Origin: Astragalus membranaceus | Taxonomy: Eukaryota; Streptophyta; Magnoliopsida; Fabales; Fabaceae | Assembly: GCA_039519185.1 (NCBI GenBank) | Contig: CM076851.1 | Location: 32,967,799 to 33,031,798 of the forward strand | Reading direction: 5' to 3' | Length of the DNA: 64,000 bases | Program-made: the position numbers and the translations under genes | Shown: one piece after another, positions 11,874 through 23,703 of the stretch | How positions within the stretch are numbered: position 1 is the first letter of the stretch | Layout: the number at the start of each line of letters is the position of its first letter | The notes under the pieces: model-generated | Told to the model about the DNA's origin: nothing | The model's database searches: none | What the model saw: only the letters and a program-made list of their open reading frames with translations

Positions 11874-12890
11874 AGACTGAAACATGGTGAAATAAAAGAA
11901 TTGCCATGTAGAAAAACAAAACATGTATTAACGGAATTAGAACAAAGAAGAACCCATCATGTTTTTAAAAATTTTAGAAAAAGTTTTAGTGAAAATATGC
12001 TAGCTTGATCCAAAAATTAATAATAAAAATATGGAATTAGTTGATCTAAAATTAAAACATCCAACGAAAGAAATAACATGTAAACGTATCATTTATACAA
12101 GATAAGACAAAGATGAATTTACTAAAGCCAGTAAAGAAATGTGTGATAAAGGGTTAATAGGACATTCAAAAAGTAAACATTTAGCACCAATATTTTATGT
12201 TAAGAATCATAATAAAATAAAAAGAGGTAAAAGAAGGATGGTAATAAGTTATAAACAAATAAATGAAGCAATGATAGGAGATGCATATTTTCTCCCAAGA
12301 TAAAATTTAATTATTGAACGAGTTTAAAATATGAATTGGTTTAGTACATTTGACAATAAATCAGGAGTTTACCAAGTAAGATTAAAATGAAGAATCTAAG
12401 ACACTAACAATATTTAGTTGTCCTTTAGTTGTCCCCAAGGTCAATATGATCAGTGGAATATTCTTCCAATGAGGTTAAAACGATCACCATGGATTTTTCA
12501 GCGAAGAATGGATTCAATATTAAAAGAATTTAAAGACTTTTGTCTTATTTATATTGATGATATATTAGTCTTCACTAATAAAGATTTAGAAGATCATTTT
12601 AATAAAGAAAAATTACTACTAGACAAATGTATCGAACATAGAGTAGTTTTGAGTAAGAAAAAGTTTTTTCAACCCAAAACAAAATTAATTATTGAGGACT
12701 AGATATTGAAAAAGGAAAATTAATAATGCAAAAACATGTATTAGAAAAAACTTCAGGATTTTCCAACTAAATTAAAAGATAAAAAGGAGTTACAAATTTT
12801 TTTTGGATTACTAACTTATATTTCAAATGAAGATTTTATAAAATATCTTGCAACTGAACATGAAACACTTATTACTAAATTAAAATGCTT
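11874..12890 (+). mobile_element. endogenous pararetrovirus (caulimovirid) reverse-transcriptase relic
   Basis: Plus-strand fragments read as the reverse transcriptase of a Caulimoviridae-like virus rather than a copia or gypsy element. The open piece 12418-12702 has the PQG box, the catalytic YIDDIL box near 12550 and the downstream lysine-rich segment. After a stop at about 12700 the similarity continues to about 12890, with a conserved gly-leu-thr-tyr block. Matching sequence also lies upstream in other frames (about 12100-12300). Frameshifts and stops are numerous, no coat or movement protein is visible, and the piece is non-functional. The family call rests on motif pattern and spacing; a badnavirus-like or florendovirus-like origin cannot be separated by eye. 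Confidence 0.72.
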
Positions 12891-12892
12891 AT

Positions 12893-13163
12893 ATAAGCTG
12901 ACGGGGAAAAACGGCGCAAGGGGAGAGGGAAAGGAGCGAAAGTGCTAGAGAGAAGAGAAAGCTAGGGCAAGACAATGATGCAGTAAAACTGTATTATGTA
13001 AAATCGTTCTACACAAGTATCTAACTGTACATGCTACTACGTATATATAGATAAGCCAGGCTCATGATTTCGACCAGACCCACACTTTCGACTAGGCCCA
13101 TAATAGGCTTACTTACTACACCTATCTATATTTACAAGCAATTGAATTACAAAGCATATCTCA
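12893..13163 (-). repeat. probable 3' LTR of copia-2
   Basis: On the minus strand a purine tract (aagagggaatat) is followed by TGAGATATGC, which fits an LTR start at 13163. The other edge is not fixed because no partner LTR is present; a change of character near 12893 is used. Confidence 0.5.
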
Positions 13164-13173
13164 ATATTCCCTC

Positions 13174-15790
13174 TTAATTCACATTGCTAAGTGACATCAT
13201 TCCAAGCATAGTTCTCAGTTCTTCGAATCTTCCCTTTTGCAATGGCTTGGTCATTGCATCAGCTACTTGAAGTTCCGAACAACAATACTCCAGATTCAGC
13301 TTCTCATTGTTGACTTGATCACGCAGGAAGTGATATCTGGTCTCTATGTGCTTCGACCTACCATGTGCGACAGGGTTCTTAGCGAGATCTATCGCAGACT
13401 TGTTGTCGATCAACAACTTCATTGCTTCGACCCTGTGCAGCCCAATTTCGACCAATAACATGCTCAGCCATGATGCTTGACATGCTGCAAAGGAAGCTGC
13501 CACATACTCTGCTTCACAAGAGGATAACGCAACTATACTTTGCTTCTTCAAGCACCAAGAGATGGGTCTCGTTCCATGCATGAAGACATACCCACTTGTG
13601 CTCTTTCGATCACTCTTGTCTCCACTCCAGTCGGAGTCTGTGTAACCAAACACTAAAGCGCTATTCTTCGACTCAGAATTGCTAGGGAAGAGAATACCAT
13701 AACTTTGTGCTCCCTTTATATACCTTAGCACTCTTTTTGCAGCTACTAGATGGGAACTTTTCGGCTTCTCCATGAATCTGCTGATCATTCCGACACTAAA
13801 CATAATGTCAGGTCGAGTGTTGCACAGGTACCTCAGGGATCCCACAATCTTTTTGTAGAGGGTGGCATCTACTTCAATCCCTTCCTCATCTTTCGACAGC
13901 TTGTTGCTTGTGTCAGTTGGTGTCGAAACCTCCTTACAGTTGGTCATGTCGAATCTCTTCAGGATATCAGCTGCATACTTCGACTGATGTAGAAATATTC
14001 CCTTCTTCGACTCTGTAAATTCCATTCCCAAGAAATATGATAAGTGTCCTAGATCACTCATTTCGAACTCAGACATCATCACTTTCTTAAAGGCTTCGAC
14101 TTCGACCTCATTGCTGCCAGTTACTAGTAGATCATTTACATACAGGCACAGTAGCAATTGAGTCGAAGTTCCATTCTTCTTAACATATACACCATGTTCA
14201 TTGGTGCATCTAATGAACTTCTGAGCTAAGAGAAAAGTATCAATTCTCTAGTTCCATGCCCTTGGTGCTTGCTTGAGTCCATATAGGGCCTTCTCAAGCT
14301 TGAATACCTTGTCTTCTTGTCCCTTCGACTCAAAACCAGGTGGTTGGCAAACATAGACTTCCTCCTCCAGAGGTCCATTGAGAAATGCTGACTTTACATC
14401 AAGTTGATGTAGGGGCCAGCCTCTGTGACTTGCTAATGCCACTACCAATCTTATTGTTTCGATTCTGGCTACAGGGGCAAAGACTTCATTGAAATCCAAA
14501 CCAGGTTTCTGGAGGAAACCTTTGGCTACTAACCTGACCTTATACTTGGCCACTTCTCCATTAGGTTTGACTTTGGTCTTGTAAACCCATTTCACACCTA
14601 TTGCCTTCTTCTTCTTTGGAAGTTCGACTAGCTTCCAAGTACCATTTTTCTTGATTGACTTCAACTCATCAATCATGGCTTCCTTCCACTGTTTGTGATT
14701 CAAGGCTTGCTCCAGGTTCACTGGTTCTGCTTCAGCCATCAGTGCGAAGTGTGTCAGGTCTCCCTCTGTTGTAATAGCAGAATCTGGGAATGTGTCGAAT
14801 CCTTCTAGCCTTACTGATCTCTGCCTTTCCCTCTGTGACCTTCTGATAGGTTCGATAGTAGTGGCTTCATTCTGATCATCTAGATCCTGAACTTCGTCGA
14901 AGTCCATCACTGTAGGTTTTTCATAGCCTTCTTCCCAGTTCCAATGCTTCGACTCATCTACTATGACATCCCTGCTTCTCACCATTTTCTTCGACACAGG
15001 ATCATACAGTTTGTATGCTCCTGTCGAATGGTAGCCAACAATGATCATTTGTTGTGCTCTATCATCTAGCTTGCTTCTTTGTTGCTAAGGGACATGTCTG
15101 TAACATACTGAGCCAATTATTCTGAGATGCTTGACACTTGGCTTTCTTCCTAGCCAAGCTTCTTCAGGTGTCCTCCCAATCAATTTCTTTGTAGGGCACT
15201 TATTCAGAATATACACTGCTGTGGCTACAAGTTCTCCCCATAGACTGTGAGGAAGCTTTTTTTCTTTCATCATGCTTCTCACCATGTCGAGGATAGTTCT
15301 GTTTTTCCTCTCAGCAGTTCCATTATGCTGAGGTGTGTAAGGTGAAGTGACTTCATGTACAATTCCTTCATTTTCACAGACTTTTTTCAAATTCATGTGA
15401 GTTGTACTCACCGCCTCCATCAGTTCTAAGGGTTTTGATTGCACATTCACTTTGCTTCTCAGTCATTACCTTGAAGTTTCTGAACACTCCCAGTACTTCA
15501 CTCTTCCTTTTAATCAAGTACACCCATGTCATTCTAGTGTATTCGTCAATGAAGGTGACAAAGTACTTGTTCCCTCCTAATGAACTTACCTCAAATGGAC
15601 CACAAACATCAGAAAATATCACCTCCAACTTCTTCTCTGCTCTGCTTGGCACCTCTGACTTGAAGGAGTTTCTTGGTTGCTTCGACTTGCAGCAACACTC
15701 ACATACTTCGACAGGTACCTTTACTGCAGGCAACCCATGAACCGTCTTCTCCAAAACACCATTTTCGAATGCTAGGAAGCTTGGCCATCA
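13174..15790 (-). pseudogene. copia-2 pol remnant: integrase, reverse transcriptase, RNase H
   Basis: Pieces from 5' to 3' are integrase (15754-15374 and 15450-15085: CCKSKQPRNSF, VCGPFEVSSLGGNKYFVTF, TPQHNGTAERKNRTI), reverse transcriptase (15048-14248: TWKLVELPKKKKAIGVKWVY, DVKSAFLNGPLEEEVYV, ALYGLKQAPRAW), then the rest of reverse transcriptase and RNase H (14157-13174: LGHLSYFLGMEF, TDSDWSGDKSDRKSTSGYVF, VADAMTKPLQKGRFEELR). The catalytic box reads LYVNDLL, so the second-position Asp of the usual YVDD has become Asn. Together with stops near 14230 and 15080 this indicates an inactive copy. Confidence 0.88.
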
Positions 15791-16939
15791 ATGGAGTTCG
15801 CATCTTGCATATTGATGTCAAAACACCAAAAGTGAAGTTTTAAGCCTTGCATGTAAGTTTGAAGCAACACTAGTGTGCATTAATACCACCCACATTTCGA
15901 AATTTCTAGAAAGTATGTGTAGCTTGGTTCTGTTTTGAGTGTTTGGAATCCATTTTGGAGCTCAAATTCGTGATTATGAATGGTTGAGGTTGAAGATACA
16001 AGTTCAACAAAAATTCAGCTGGAAACCAGTAGGAACCCTCTTTGGTAGTTACATAATATCTCCCTGTACACGGCCCAGATTAACGTGATTCTTGATGATT
16101 CAGAAACTAGACAAGAAATTCTTCGAATTAGACACAAGAATGAACTGATTTGATGGAGTATGGAAGGAGAAATCGTGCCAACAAGTTACAGTTTTGAATC
16201 TGTGACAGAATCTAACCACTCACATCGTTTTGGTCACAACTCCCTGTATAATTGTTGAATCGGTTTGAAGTCTGTACCGTTAGAAACTAGACAACATTTC
16301 CTTCATGTTAGGCACTGGTTTGGATAGTTTTGGTAAATAATTGAAGGAGTTATGCCTATTACGAAACAACGTTCAGATGCTGTTAATTCGAAGTAAAAGT
16401 CGTTGCCGTGTTTTAGGGATTGGAGTTTGATTGGAGTAAAAAGAGGATTTCACCATTGACTTGGAATGCATTTGGGGGAAGCTTCTATAGCTGGTCATGT
16501 TTGGGGATCGATTCGGGATCGATTCGATGTTCGTGGAAGCGAGAGATTCGTAATGGTGGAGAATTCACGTACGGGGACCGTTCGTGAAACTACTTGATCG
16601 TGACAACTCGTGGATTCGTTGGTTGTGCGATTTTCATCGCAATCGGTGAGCTCTATAACTCGCTAGGGATGTTTTTGATATTGAGTCGTTATGTTTTCCG
16701 AACCGATACCCTTTTGAAATCCGTTTTGAGAAAAATAGAGAAAAACCGTTTTATTGAAAATCCGTTATTTTACAAATCGATCGAATTGATTGAATTGTTG
16801 ATTGATGATATGATTATATGTGTTGTGTGACTGTTATCTGGACTGGAATGATTGTTATTGTCTTAGGATATCGATCGGAACGAAATTGGAATCGAAACGG
16901 AATGGAAAATGTTACACGAAACTGAGAATTTTACTTCTG

Positions 16940-17205
16940 TCAAAGACGCACGGATCGTGCCCCTTAGGGGCATGGGTCGTGCGCCTTGTTCCCAGTAGCC
17001 AAGAAATGAATTTTTGACATAGCACGGGTCGTGCGCCCCAGGGCACGAACAGTGCGTAACCTTCGCAAACCAGCTTTTTAAAATTTTAGGACACGCACGG
17101 GTCGTGCGCCTTGGCGGCACGGACCGTGCGCCCTGTAAGTTTTTAAAACTGAAATTTTATTGATACGCACGGGTCGTGCGCCTCTGAAGCACAGACCGTG
17201 CGGAT
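16940..17205. repeat. cluster of palindromic CACGGGTCGTGCG words
   Basis: Four spaced blocks (about 16946, 17021, 17096 and 17165) each carry cacggRtcgtgc followed some 15-25 bases later by a partner like cacggaccgtgcg. Each block is self-complementary in part. They lie in the long LTR; role unknown. Confidence 0.75.
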
Positions 17206-17689
17206 CCTTCTGTTACCCTAGTTCAAAACCCTTTTTAACCCATTCCAAACGATTCTGATTCCCTTCCGATTGATTCCCCAAGGTTTCCCAAGGATGGAAA
17301 CACACTGAAGCTATGAAATTAAGAAAGTTGAGGAAAAGCTCACAAGTTATAAATGTTAAGCAAAACCGTATAGTAGTAAAACGCGAGTGTACACATGTTA
17401 AGACACGCAAGTAAGACAAGATAAAAGATTGTGAATCAATACAAGTCAAGTTACTTTCCTTTGAGGAAAGGTAGATGGTATACATGTAATAATATGTGTA
17501 TATCTAGGGTGACGACCTTAAGGATTAGCATATTAGGGGAGGGGAAGTCATGAGCCCCAAAACCTAGGCCCCATGAGGTTTGCCCACTACTGATTAGTGG
17601 ATTGGGTTCACCGAAAGCCAGAAAGAATCACCGCATGAGGTGGCTCGAGGTGTTGTGCTAAGTTAAAGAAAAGATAAGACATGTTATGT

Positions 17690-17815
17690 AGTCGCTTATT
17701 AAGGCTACATCAAGAAAGAAAGATAATAACGCGTAGTCGCTTATTAGGGCTACAAGTTATAAGAAGAAAAATATATGTCCACATGGTCGCTTATTAGGGC
17801 CATGAGTTCAAGTTT
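17690..17815. repeat. three tandem units around gtcgcttattagggc
   Basis: The phrase gtcgcttattaRggc recurs near 17690, 17735 and 17787, each followed by an A-rich linker (aagaaagaaag or aagaagaaaaa). A degenerate minisatellite of about 50 bp period within the long LTR. Confidence 0.75.
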
Positions 17816-18401
17816 AAGCATAATAAACCGCTAGCGTTAGTAAGGGGTCTCGATAGGACTCACTGAGATAATGTTTATCTCACCCTTTATATATTAAGGT
17901 TTTTACAGAGAAGGAAGGGAAAGTAAATGTGAAGAGGCATGGTTAGCAGGTGCGACTCATGGAGTCATTGGAGACTTAATTTCCTGTTTAAGCCTTTGTG
18001 CTTTTCTAGTTTATGTTATCGATTGTATGACTATCACTCTATAAGTTGTAAAATCGTTTCCGCTACTTTATGTTTTGAGTATTGAACACCAGGATTGTAT
18101 AAGTCTTAAGTTATGAAACTTAAGCATTTTCAGGAAGTTAATGAGGTTCAGAGAACCATTTGATATTTATTATCGAAATTTTTAGTTCGTGTTCAATATT
18201 CATTAACATGAAGTTACTCTGATGTATGCCATTTAGTGCATTTCGGTAATTCTACATGTTAAAAATTATCGGGGTGTTACACGTTTACAAATGACTCGCG
18301 ATTTTGAGTTTACGCAGAAATGTCTCCACATGCGAGTTAACTCAAATTGGAGACCGAAAATCGTGCAATCGTGCGATTCCACGAGTTAAAACTAGAGCTT
18401 A

Positions 18402-18785
18402 TGTAATGCTAAATAACTGGGCAAGCAAATAGGAACGATTTTATTGCTTATCAAATGGCTGAGTTCAAGTACAATGAACTAGAGGACAAATTAATGAGAG
18501 TTATGGCAGTGAGCCAGTACAAAGTGCAGCAGAAATGTAAAGGAAAGTAGAGAGAATAAGGAAAGAGAAGATGACATCACATAATTCACACCCTTCACGG
18601 GTACACACACATGCCACTAATTATCCCCTCATTTGCTAACAAACTGGGCCCACATGGGGTGTGTTGCTCTCACTCTTTTGCTACGCCTCATTCCTTCTCC
18701 ACGCGCCTCATCATTCCCAGTCTTGGCGCCTTGTGAGTGGGATCCAATGTGACTTGCATCAATAGGGCACTCTGTGCCCATAACA
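18402..18785 (-). repeat. 3' LTR of the gypsy element
   Basis: 384 bp, starting TGTAATGC and ending CCATAACA on the plus strand. It pairs with 23314-23698. Confidence 0.95.
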
Positions 18786-18796
18786 TTACCCTCCCC

Positions 18797-21700
18797 TTAT
18801 AAAGAAATCTTGTCCTCAAGATTGAGATTAGGGTAATAGAGAGCCATGTCGTTCTTGTCCTCCCAAGTAGCATCATTGGTTTCCAAATGTTGGCATTTAA
18901 CTAGCACTTGCTCCACTTGTCGCTCATTTTTGATGATGGTCCGAGCCTTGAGTATCCCTTTTGGTTTCAGCACTGGTCCCTCTTCCACAGTGGTCAAAGG
19001 AAAAGGAATATAAGGTTCTGCAGCTACACCTTTGAATAATTTCAACTGAGAAACAGGAAAAACTGGGTGAATTCGAGCTGTTTTTGGGAGTTGCAACTTG
19101 TAGGCAACCATTCCCACCTTGGCAATTATGGTGAATGGTGCAAAACACCTCATGCCTAACTTTTGATTCTTTCTCAAAGCCACTGAAGATTGTCTATAAG
19201 GCTGCAATTTCACCAATACTTGATCTCCAACCTCAAAGGAAACATCCTTTCGCTTCTTGTCAGCATTGCTCTTCATGACTTGTTGTGCTCTCACCAAATT
19301 CTGCTTCAGTTCAGCTAAGATTCTGTCCCTATCCATCAACTGTTGATGCAGATCAATAGGATCATTACTACTAACATTATACCTTGTTAGCATAGGAGGG
19401 TCTCTACCAAACCAGGTCTTGAAAGGGGACATACCCAGACTAGTATGCTGAGCAGTATTGTACCAGAGCTCTGCCCAAGGCAAAGCCTTAGACCATGCCT
19501 TCAGATTCTTGAAAGTAAAACTTCTCAAATACATCTCAAAGCACTTATTCACAGCCTCTGATTGTCCATCCGTTTGAGGATGATAAGCCGAATTCATTGA
19601 CAATGTTGTTCCTTGCAAATGGAATAAATGCTGCCAAAACTTGCTTGTAAACACTTTATCCCTATCAGAGATAATAGACTTAGGCATCCCATGTAATTTA
19701 ACCACAGTATTCATGAATGCTTTCGCAACAGTCTTGCTTGAATAATCGGATTTTAATGGCATAAAATGAGCATATTTGCTCAATCTATCCACCACTACCA
19801 TAATCACAGTGAATCCAAAAGACAATGGCAAACGAGTAATAAAATCCATGGTAACATCATCCCATACCTGAGTAGGAACAGGCAAAGGTTGCAGCAGCCC
19901 AACATATGTTGTAGTGACAGATTTTGCTTGCTGACAAATGAGACAAGCTTCAATAAATTTCTTCACATGCTAGCTCATTTTTGGCCAATAGAATTGAGCA
20001 CCAACTCAAGCCAATGTCCTTGTAACTCCTGCATGTCCTTCTATAGGAGAATCATGATATTCTTTGAGAATGTGGTGGATCAAATTACTCTCCACAGGAA
20101 TTACTAATTTGTGTTTCCAATACAAGAACCCTTCCTTCACTGCATAATTCTTATCATCCGGTGTTGTTCACACATTGCTGCACTATGGCTTGTAAATGAG
20201 CATCAGTTGCAATCTCCTTCTTCAATTGTTCCAAGAACATATTTTCAGGTGCAGACCAAGACAGGGTCATTAGTCTAGATAGAGCATCTACTGCTTGATT
20301 ATCTTTTCCAGGTTTATATTCAATTTGGAAATCATATCAATGAATTTGTGTAGCCAAGCTTGTTATTTTGGGGTTTCAAGTGATTGATCAAGCAGGCTTT
20401 TCAAGCTTTTCTGATCAGTTCTCAATATAAATTTGTTACCCAACAAGTAGTACCTGAACTTAGCTAAAGCAGCAGTGATAGCATGAAATTCTCTAGTATA
20501 TGCTGATTGCAATTGCATTCTAGGTGCCATCTTCTTAGAGAAGAATGCTATAGGATGCCCTCCTTGACTTAAGACTGCTCCTACCCCTGTACCCGAAGCA
20601 TCTGTTTCTAAAACAAAAGGCTGAGCAAAATCTGGTAAGACCAGTACAGGAGATGTGGTAAGAGCATTTTTTAACTAATCAAAAGCTGTAGTAGTAATCT
20701 CATTCCAAGCAAAAGCATCTTTCTTCAACAAATTAGTCAATGGACCCGCTATAGTAGCATAGGAGTTAATGAATCTCCTATAATAGCCAGTGAGTCCCAA
20801 GAATCCTCTTAATTGTTTCAAATTAGTTGGAGTAGGCCAATCCAACACAGCTTGTACTTTGTTTCTGTCCATTGCCACTCCTGATCCAGAAACTACATGC
20901 CCAAGATATTCAACTTCAGACAAACCAAATGAACATTTGGAAAGCTTTGCATAAATCACATTTTGACTAAGAATCTGAAATACCATCTCAACATGTTGCA
21001 AATGTGAGTGCCAAGAAGGACTGTACACTAATATATCATCAAAGAAAACAAGGACACATTTCCTTAACAGTGGTTGAAAGATATGATTCATGAGCCTTTG
21101 GAAGGTAGTTGGTGTGTTTGTGAGTCCAAAAGGCATTACTAGCCATTCATAATGACCTTGATGCGTTCTAAAGGCTGTTTTCAGTCTATCCTCAGGCTTG
21201 AGAAGAATTTGATGATACCCAGACCGAAGATCCAACTTTGAGAAGTATCTAGCTCCATGTAGTTCATCAAGTAACTCATCTACAGTTGGCATAGGGAAGC
21301 TATCTTTGATTGTAATGGCATTTAAGGCTCTATAGTCCGTACAACACCTCCAAGTTCCATCTTTCTTCTTTACTAGAATGATGGGTGAAGAAAAAGGACT
21401 AAGGCTTGGTTGTATAATGCCTTCCTCAAGCATTTCTTGCACCATTTTCTCAATTTGCTCTTTTTGACTATGAGGATACCTATAAGGTTTAACCTTATAG
21501 GTTGTGATCCTTCTTTCAATAAAATTTCATGAGTCAGTTCTCTATTAGGAGGCAATCCTTTAGGAACTTGAAAATTTTCTTTGTAAGTATGTAACAGAGT
21601 AGCCATCTCAGACTCTAGATTCATTGGCATACTTGTCCAGTTATCCTCAGGCACACTAGGCTCAATTTTCTGCAGAGTGAACAGCTCAGAAATAGCATCC

Positions 21701-23292
21701 ATGTGCTGTAATCTCTTGAAGTGGTGTAACTGTGCTACTGTAGGTTTAGGATCTGTTTCTCCTTGAAGTGTAACAAATTTCCCATCATGATAAAAATTCA
21801 ATTTTGATGTAGCATAGTCTGCTACATGAGGTACCAAAGATGCCAACCAGGGAGCCCCTAATATAATATTTGATCCTGCCACAGGCAACAAATAAGCATG
21901 TACAGTGATATCAATACCCTGTACTTTCAGTGACAGTTTCCAGACCACCCCTTCAGCCTTCATATTTTGGCCATTGCCAACCAATACATTACACATTTGC
22001 ACAGGTTCAATAGGTAAATTAGACACACTTATTGGACCAATGTATCCTTTGAATCTAATAACTCCCATTCCTGTTGCTCCATTCAAGGCATTAAGAGACA
22101 AATGATGCTCAATTGGCTAGTTGTTTTCAGGTTCCGTGGTTGTTTCTGAGGTAGGTAAGTCTAGGTTAGGGTCATTGTCCTCTCCTAATTGAAGTAACAT
22201 CAATTGTTTGTTAGGACATTTGTGTGAAAATGAGAATTTCTCATCGCAAAAATAGCAAAGTCCTCTCTCTTCTCAATTGCATTTCAGCAGGGGAGATTCC
22301 CTTAATGGCAGTGTTTTTCTGATTTTGGCTCATAGGTCTTGTTGGTGGTGTGGGAATTAAGGGTGGGTTGGGGACTTTATCAGTGGTTTGTGTTTGGTCA
22401 TTTTTGTTAGGATTGAAGTGAGCTCTAGATTGGTAATTTGAGGTCTGTGGCTTGGTGTTTAGTGGTTGTTGTATACCTGCAGCAACTTTCTTTTCAAACA
22501 GCTTGGCCAAGGCGACTGCCTTTACTATGGAAATTGGAGTATGGAGCATCACATCTCTACGAATTTCATCTTTCAATCCACTCACAAAACAGTCAATCAA
22601 AGCATCATTACTTAAACCATAAACCCTATTTGACAGAGCTGTGAATTCCCTATAATACTCATTAACAGAAATCTTTTGTGTCAGTTAAAATAGTGAAGCT
22701 CTAGGGCAATCATATAGAGATGGACCAAAATATATCTAACTCAAGTGATCTAGTGAAATCAGTCCATGACTGAAAAGGACGAGTTCGTTGAACCATTTGA
22801 AACCATGGTACAATCTCTTGATCAAGGTGAACATAGGCTATAATCAATCTCTCAGGATCAGGGGTACCATAATACCCAAAAAACTGCTCTGCTTTAAAGA
22901 TCCAATCTTAAACATTCTTACCATTGAATCGTGGAAACTCCAGCTTAACGCACCTTAAATGGTGTTGAACTGCTACCTGGAATAATGTGATTACTCGCCA
23001 CTGCAGTGTGAATGTGACCAACCGATGTTGAGTGTGAGCTAGCGATCGTTGTCGACGTCGCCGTTGAAGTGGAGCTTGAGTTCGTGCTTCCATGGGTGAC
23101 GGTGACCGGAGATGTTTGCTGCATGAATTTCTCGAGTGTCTCTGTGAGTTGATTAAATCGAGTGTCCGAAGCTTTTTGCATTGCTTCTAAACGTTCGAAT
23201 CTCGCCTTGTTTGCAGCTTCCGATTTCTCTTGTGCTTCTGCTTGCCTGCGTAATTCCAACGTCAGCTCCTTCAATCTCGTGTTGTCGGCCAT
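18797..23292 (-). pseudogene. gypsy gag-pol polyprotein with frame breaks and chromodomain-like tail
   Basis: Start chosen at MADNTRLKEL (23292), just inside the 5' LTR. Gag occupies about 23292-22241 and ends in a zinc knuckle of the form CYFCDEKFSFSHKC (C-X2-C-X7-H-X-C, near 22250), reached by a frameshift. An aspartic-protease region lies at 22101-21500. Reverse transcriptase at 21445-20700 has SPIILVKKKDGTWRCCTDYR and the catalytic FFDDILVYS. RNase H, about 20660-20340, is broken by stops. Integrase at 19966-19000 has VVDRLSKYAHF and HPQTDGQSE. The C-terminus (about 18990-18800) resembles a chromodomain, with ATWED, but the usual LVKW reads LVKC. That missing tryptophan, if part of the aromatic cage, could weaken histone binding. 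Frame breaks near 22260, 21470, 20670-20000 and 19970 mark it as damaged. Confidence 0.85.
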
Positions 23293-23300
23293 GGAAACGA

Positions 23301-23311
23301 TGAAAGCACCA
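23301..23311 (-). promoter_or_regulatory. candidate primer-binding site of the gypsy element
   Basis: On the minus strand, two bases after the 5' LTR, the sequence reads TGGTGCTTTCATCG. TGG would pair with the CCA end of a tRNA; the tRNA species was not identified. The young LTR element at 35479-42062 has the same first 12 bases in the same place. Confidence 0.6.
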
Positions 23312-23313
23312 AA

Positions 23314-23698
23314 TGTAATGCTAAATAACTGAGCAAGCAAATAGGAACGATTTTATTGCTTATCAAATGGCTGAGTTCAAGTACAGTGAACTAGAGGACA
23401 AATTAATGAGAGTTATGGCAGTGAGCCAGTACAAAGTGTAGCAGAAATGTAAAGGGAAAGTAGAGAGAATAAGGAAAGAGAAGATGACATCACATTATTC
23501 ACACACTTCAAGGGTACACACACATGCCACTAATATTCCCCTCATTTGCTAACAAACTGGGCCCACATGGGGTGTGTTGCTCTCACTCTTTTGCTATGCC
23601 TCATTCCTTCTCCACGCGCCTCATCATTCCCGGTATTGGCGCCTAGTGAGTGAGATCCAATGTGACTTGCATCAATAGGGCACTCTGTGCCCATAACA
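23314..23698 (-). repeat. 5' LTR of the gypsy element
   Basis: 385 bp, same ends as its partner, and followed immediately by the target duplication GCTTA. Confidence 0.95.
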
Positions 23699-23703
23699 GC
23701 TTA

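Larger units (their letters stand above)
12893..15790 (-). mobile_element. Ty1/copia retrotransposon, 3' part, broken (copia-2)
   Basis: Minus-strand copia element containing integrase, reverse transcriptase, RNase H and a 3' LTR. Integrase similarity stops near 15785, where an unrelated long LTR begins, so the 5' half is missing. Codon-level damage separates the domains into four open pieces. Confidence 0.85.
15800..18281 (-). repeat. long solo or orphan LTR, Ty3/gypsy chromovirus-like terminus
   Basis: On the minus strand it begins TGTAACACCCCG at 18281, the start typical of long Tekay/Del-type chromovirus LTRs. No protein-coding frame was found over about 2.4 kb. The left edge is uncertain: copia-2 similarity ends near 15785. 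A CGTTT following 18281 also occurs at 16226-16230 before a TG, which would give a 2,051-bp LTR. However, the similar repeated phrases on both sides of 16230 (ctccctgta, gaaactagacaa) argue that the LTR extends further left. It includes two internal repeat clusters listed separately. Confidence 0.6.
18402..23698 (-). mobile_element. complete Ty3/gypsy chromovirus, 5.3 kb
   Basis: Two LTRs (18402-18785 and 23314-23698) begin TGT and end ACA. They are flanked by the same 5-bp GCTTA (18397-18401 and 23699-23703), a perfect target duplication. Counting by eye I find about 13 substitutions and one indel between the LTRs, about 3.4%. On the minus strand gag, zinc knuckle, protease, reverse transcriptase, RNase H, integrase and a chromodomain-like tail follow in gypsy order. 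A candidate primer-binding site adjoins the 5' LTR. The coding region has several frame breaks, so the copy is structurally intact but probably not autonomous. Confidence 0.95.

Noticed and set aside
16226..18286. CGTTT on both sides as a 5-bp target duplication defining a 2,051-bp solo LTR
   Set aside because: Similar phrases (ctccctgta, gaaactagacaa) occur on both sides of 16230, suggesting the LTR extends further left; a 5-base match is easy by chance.
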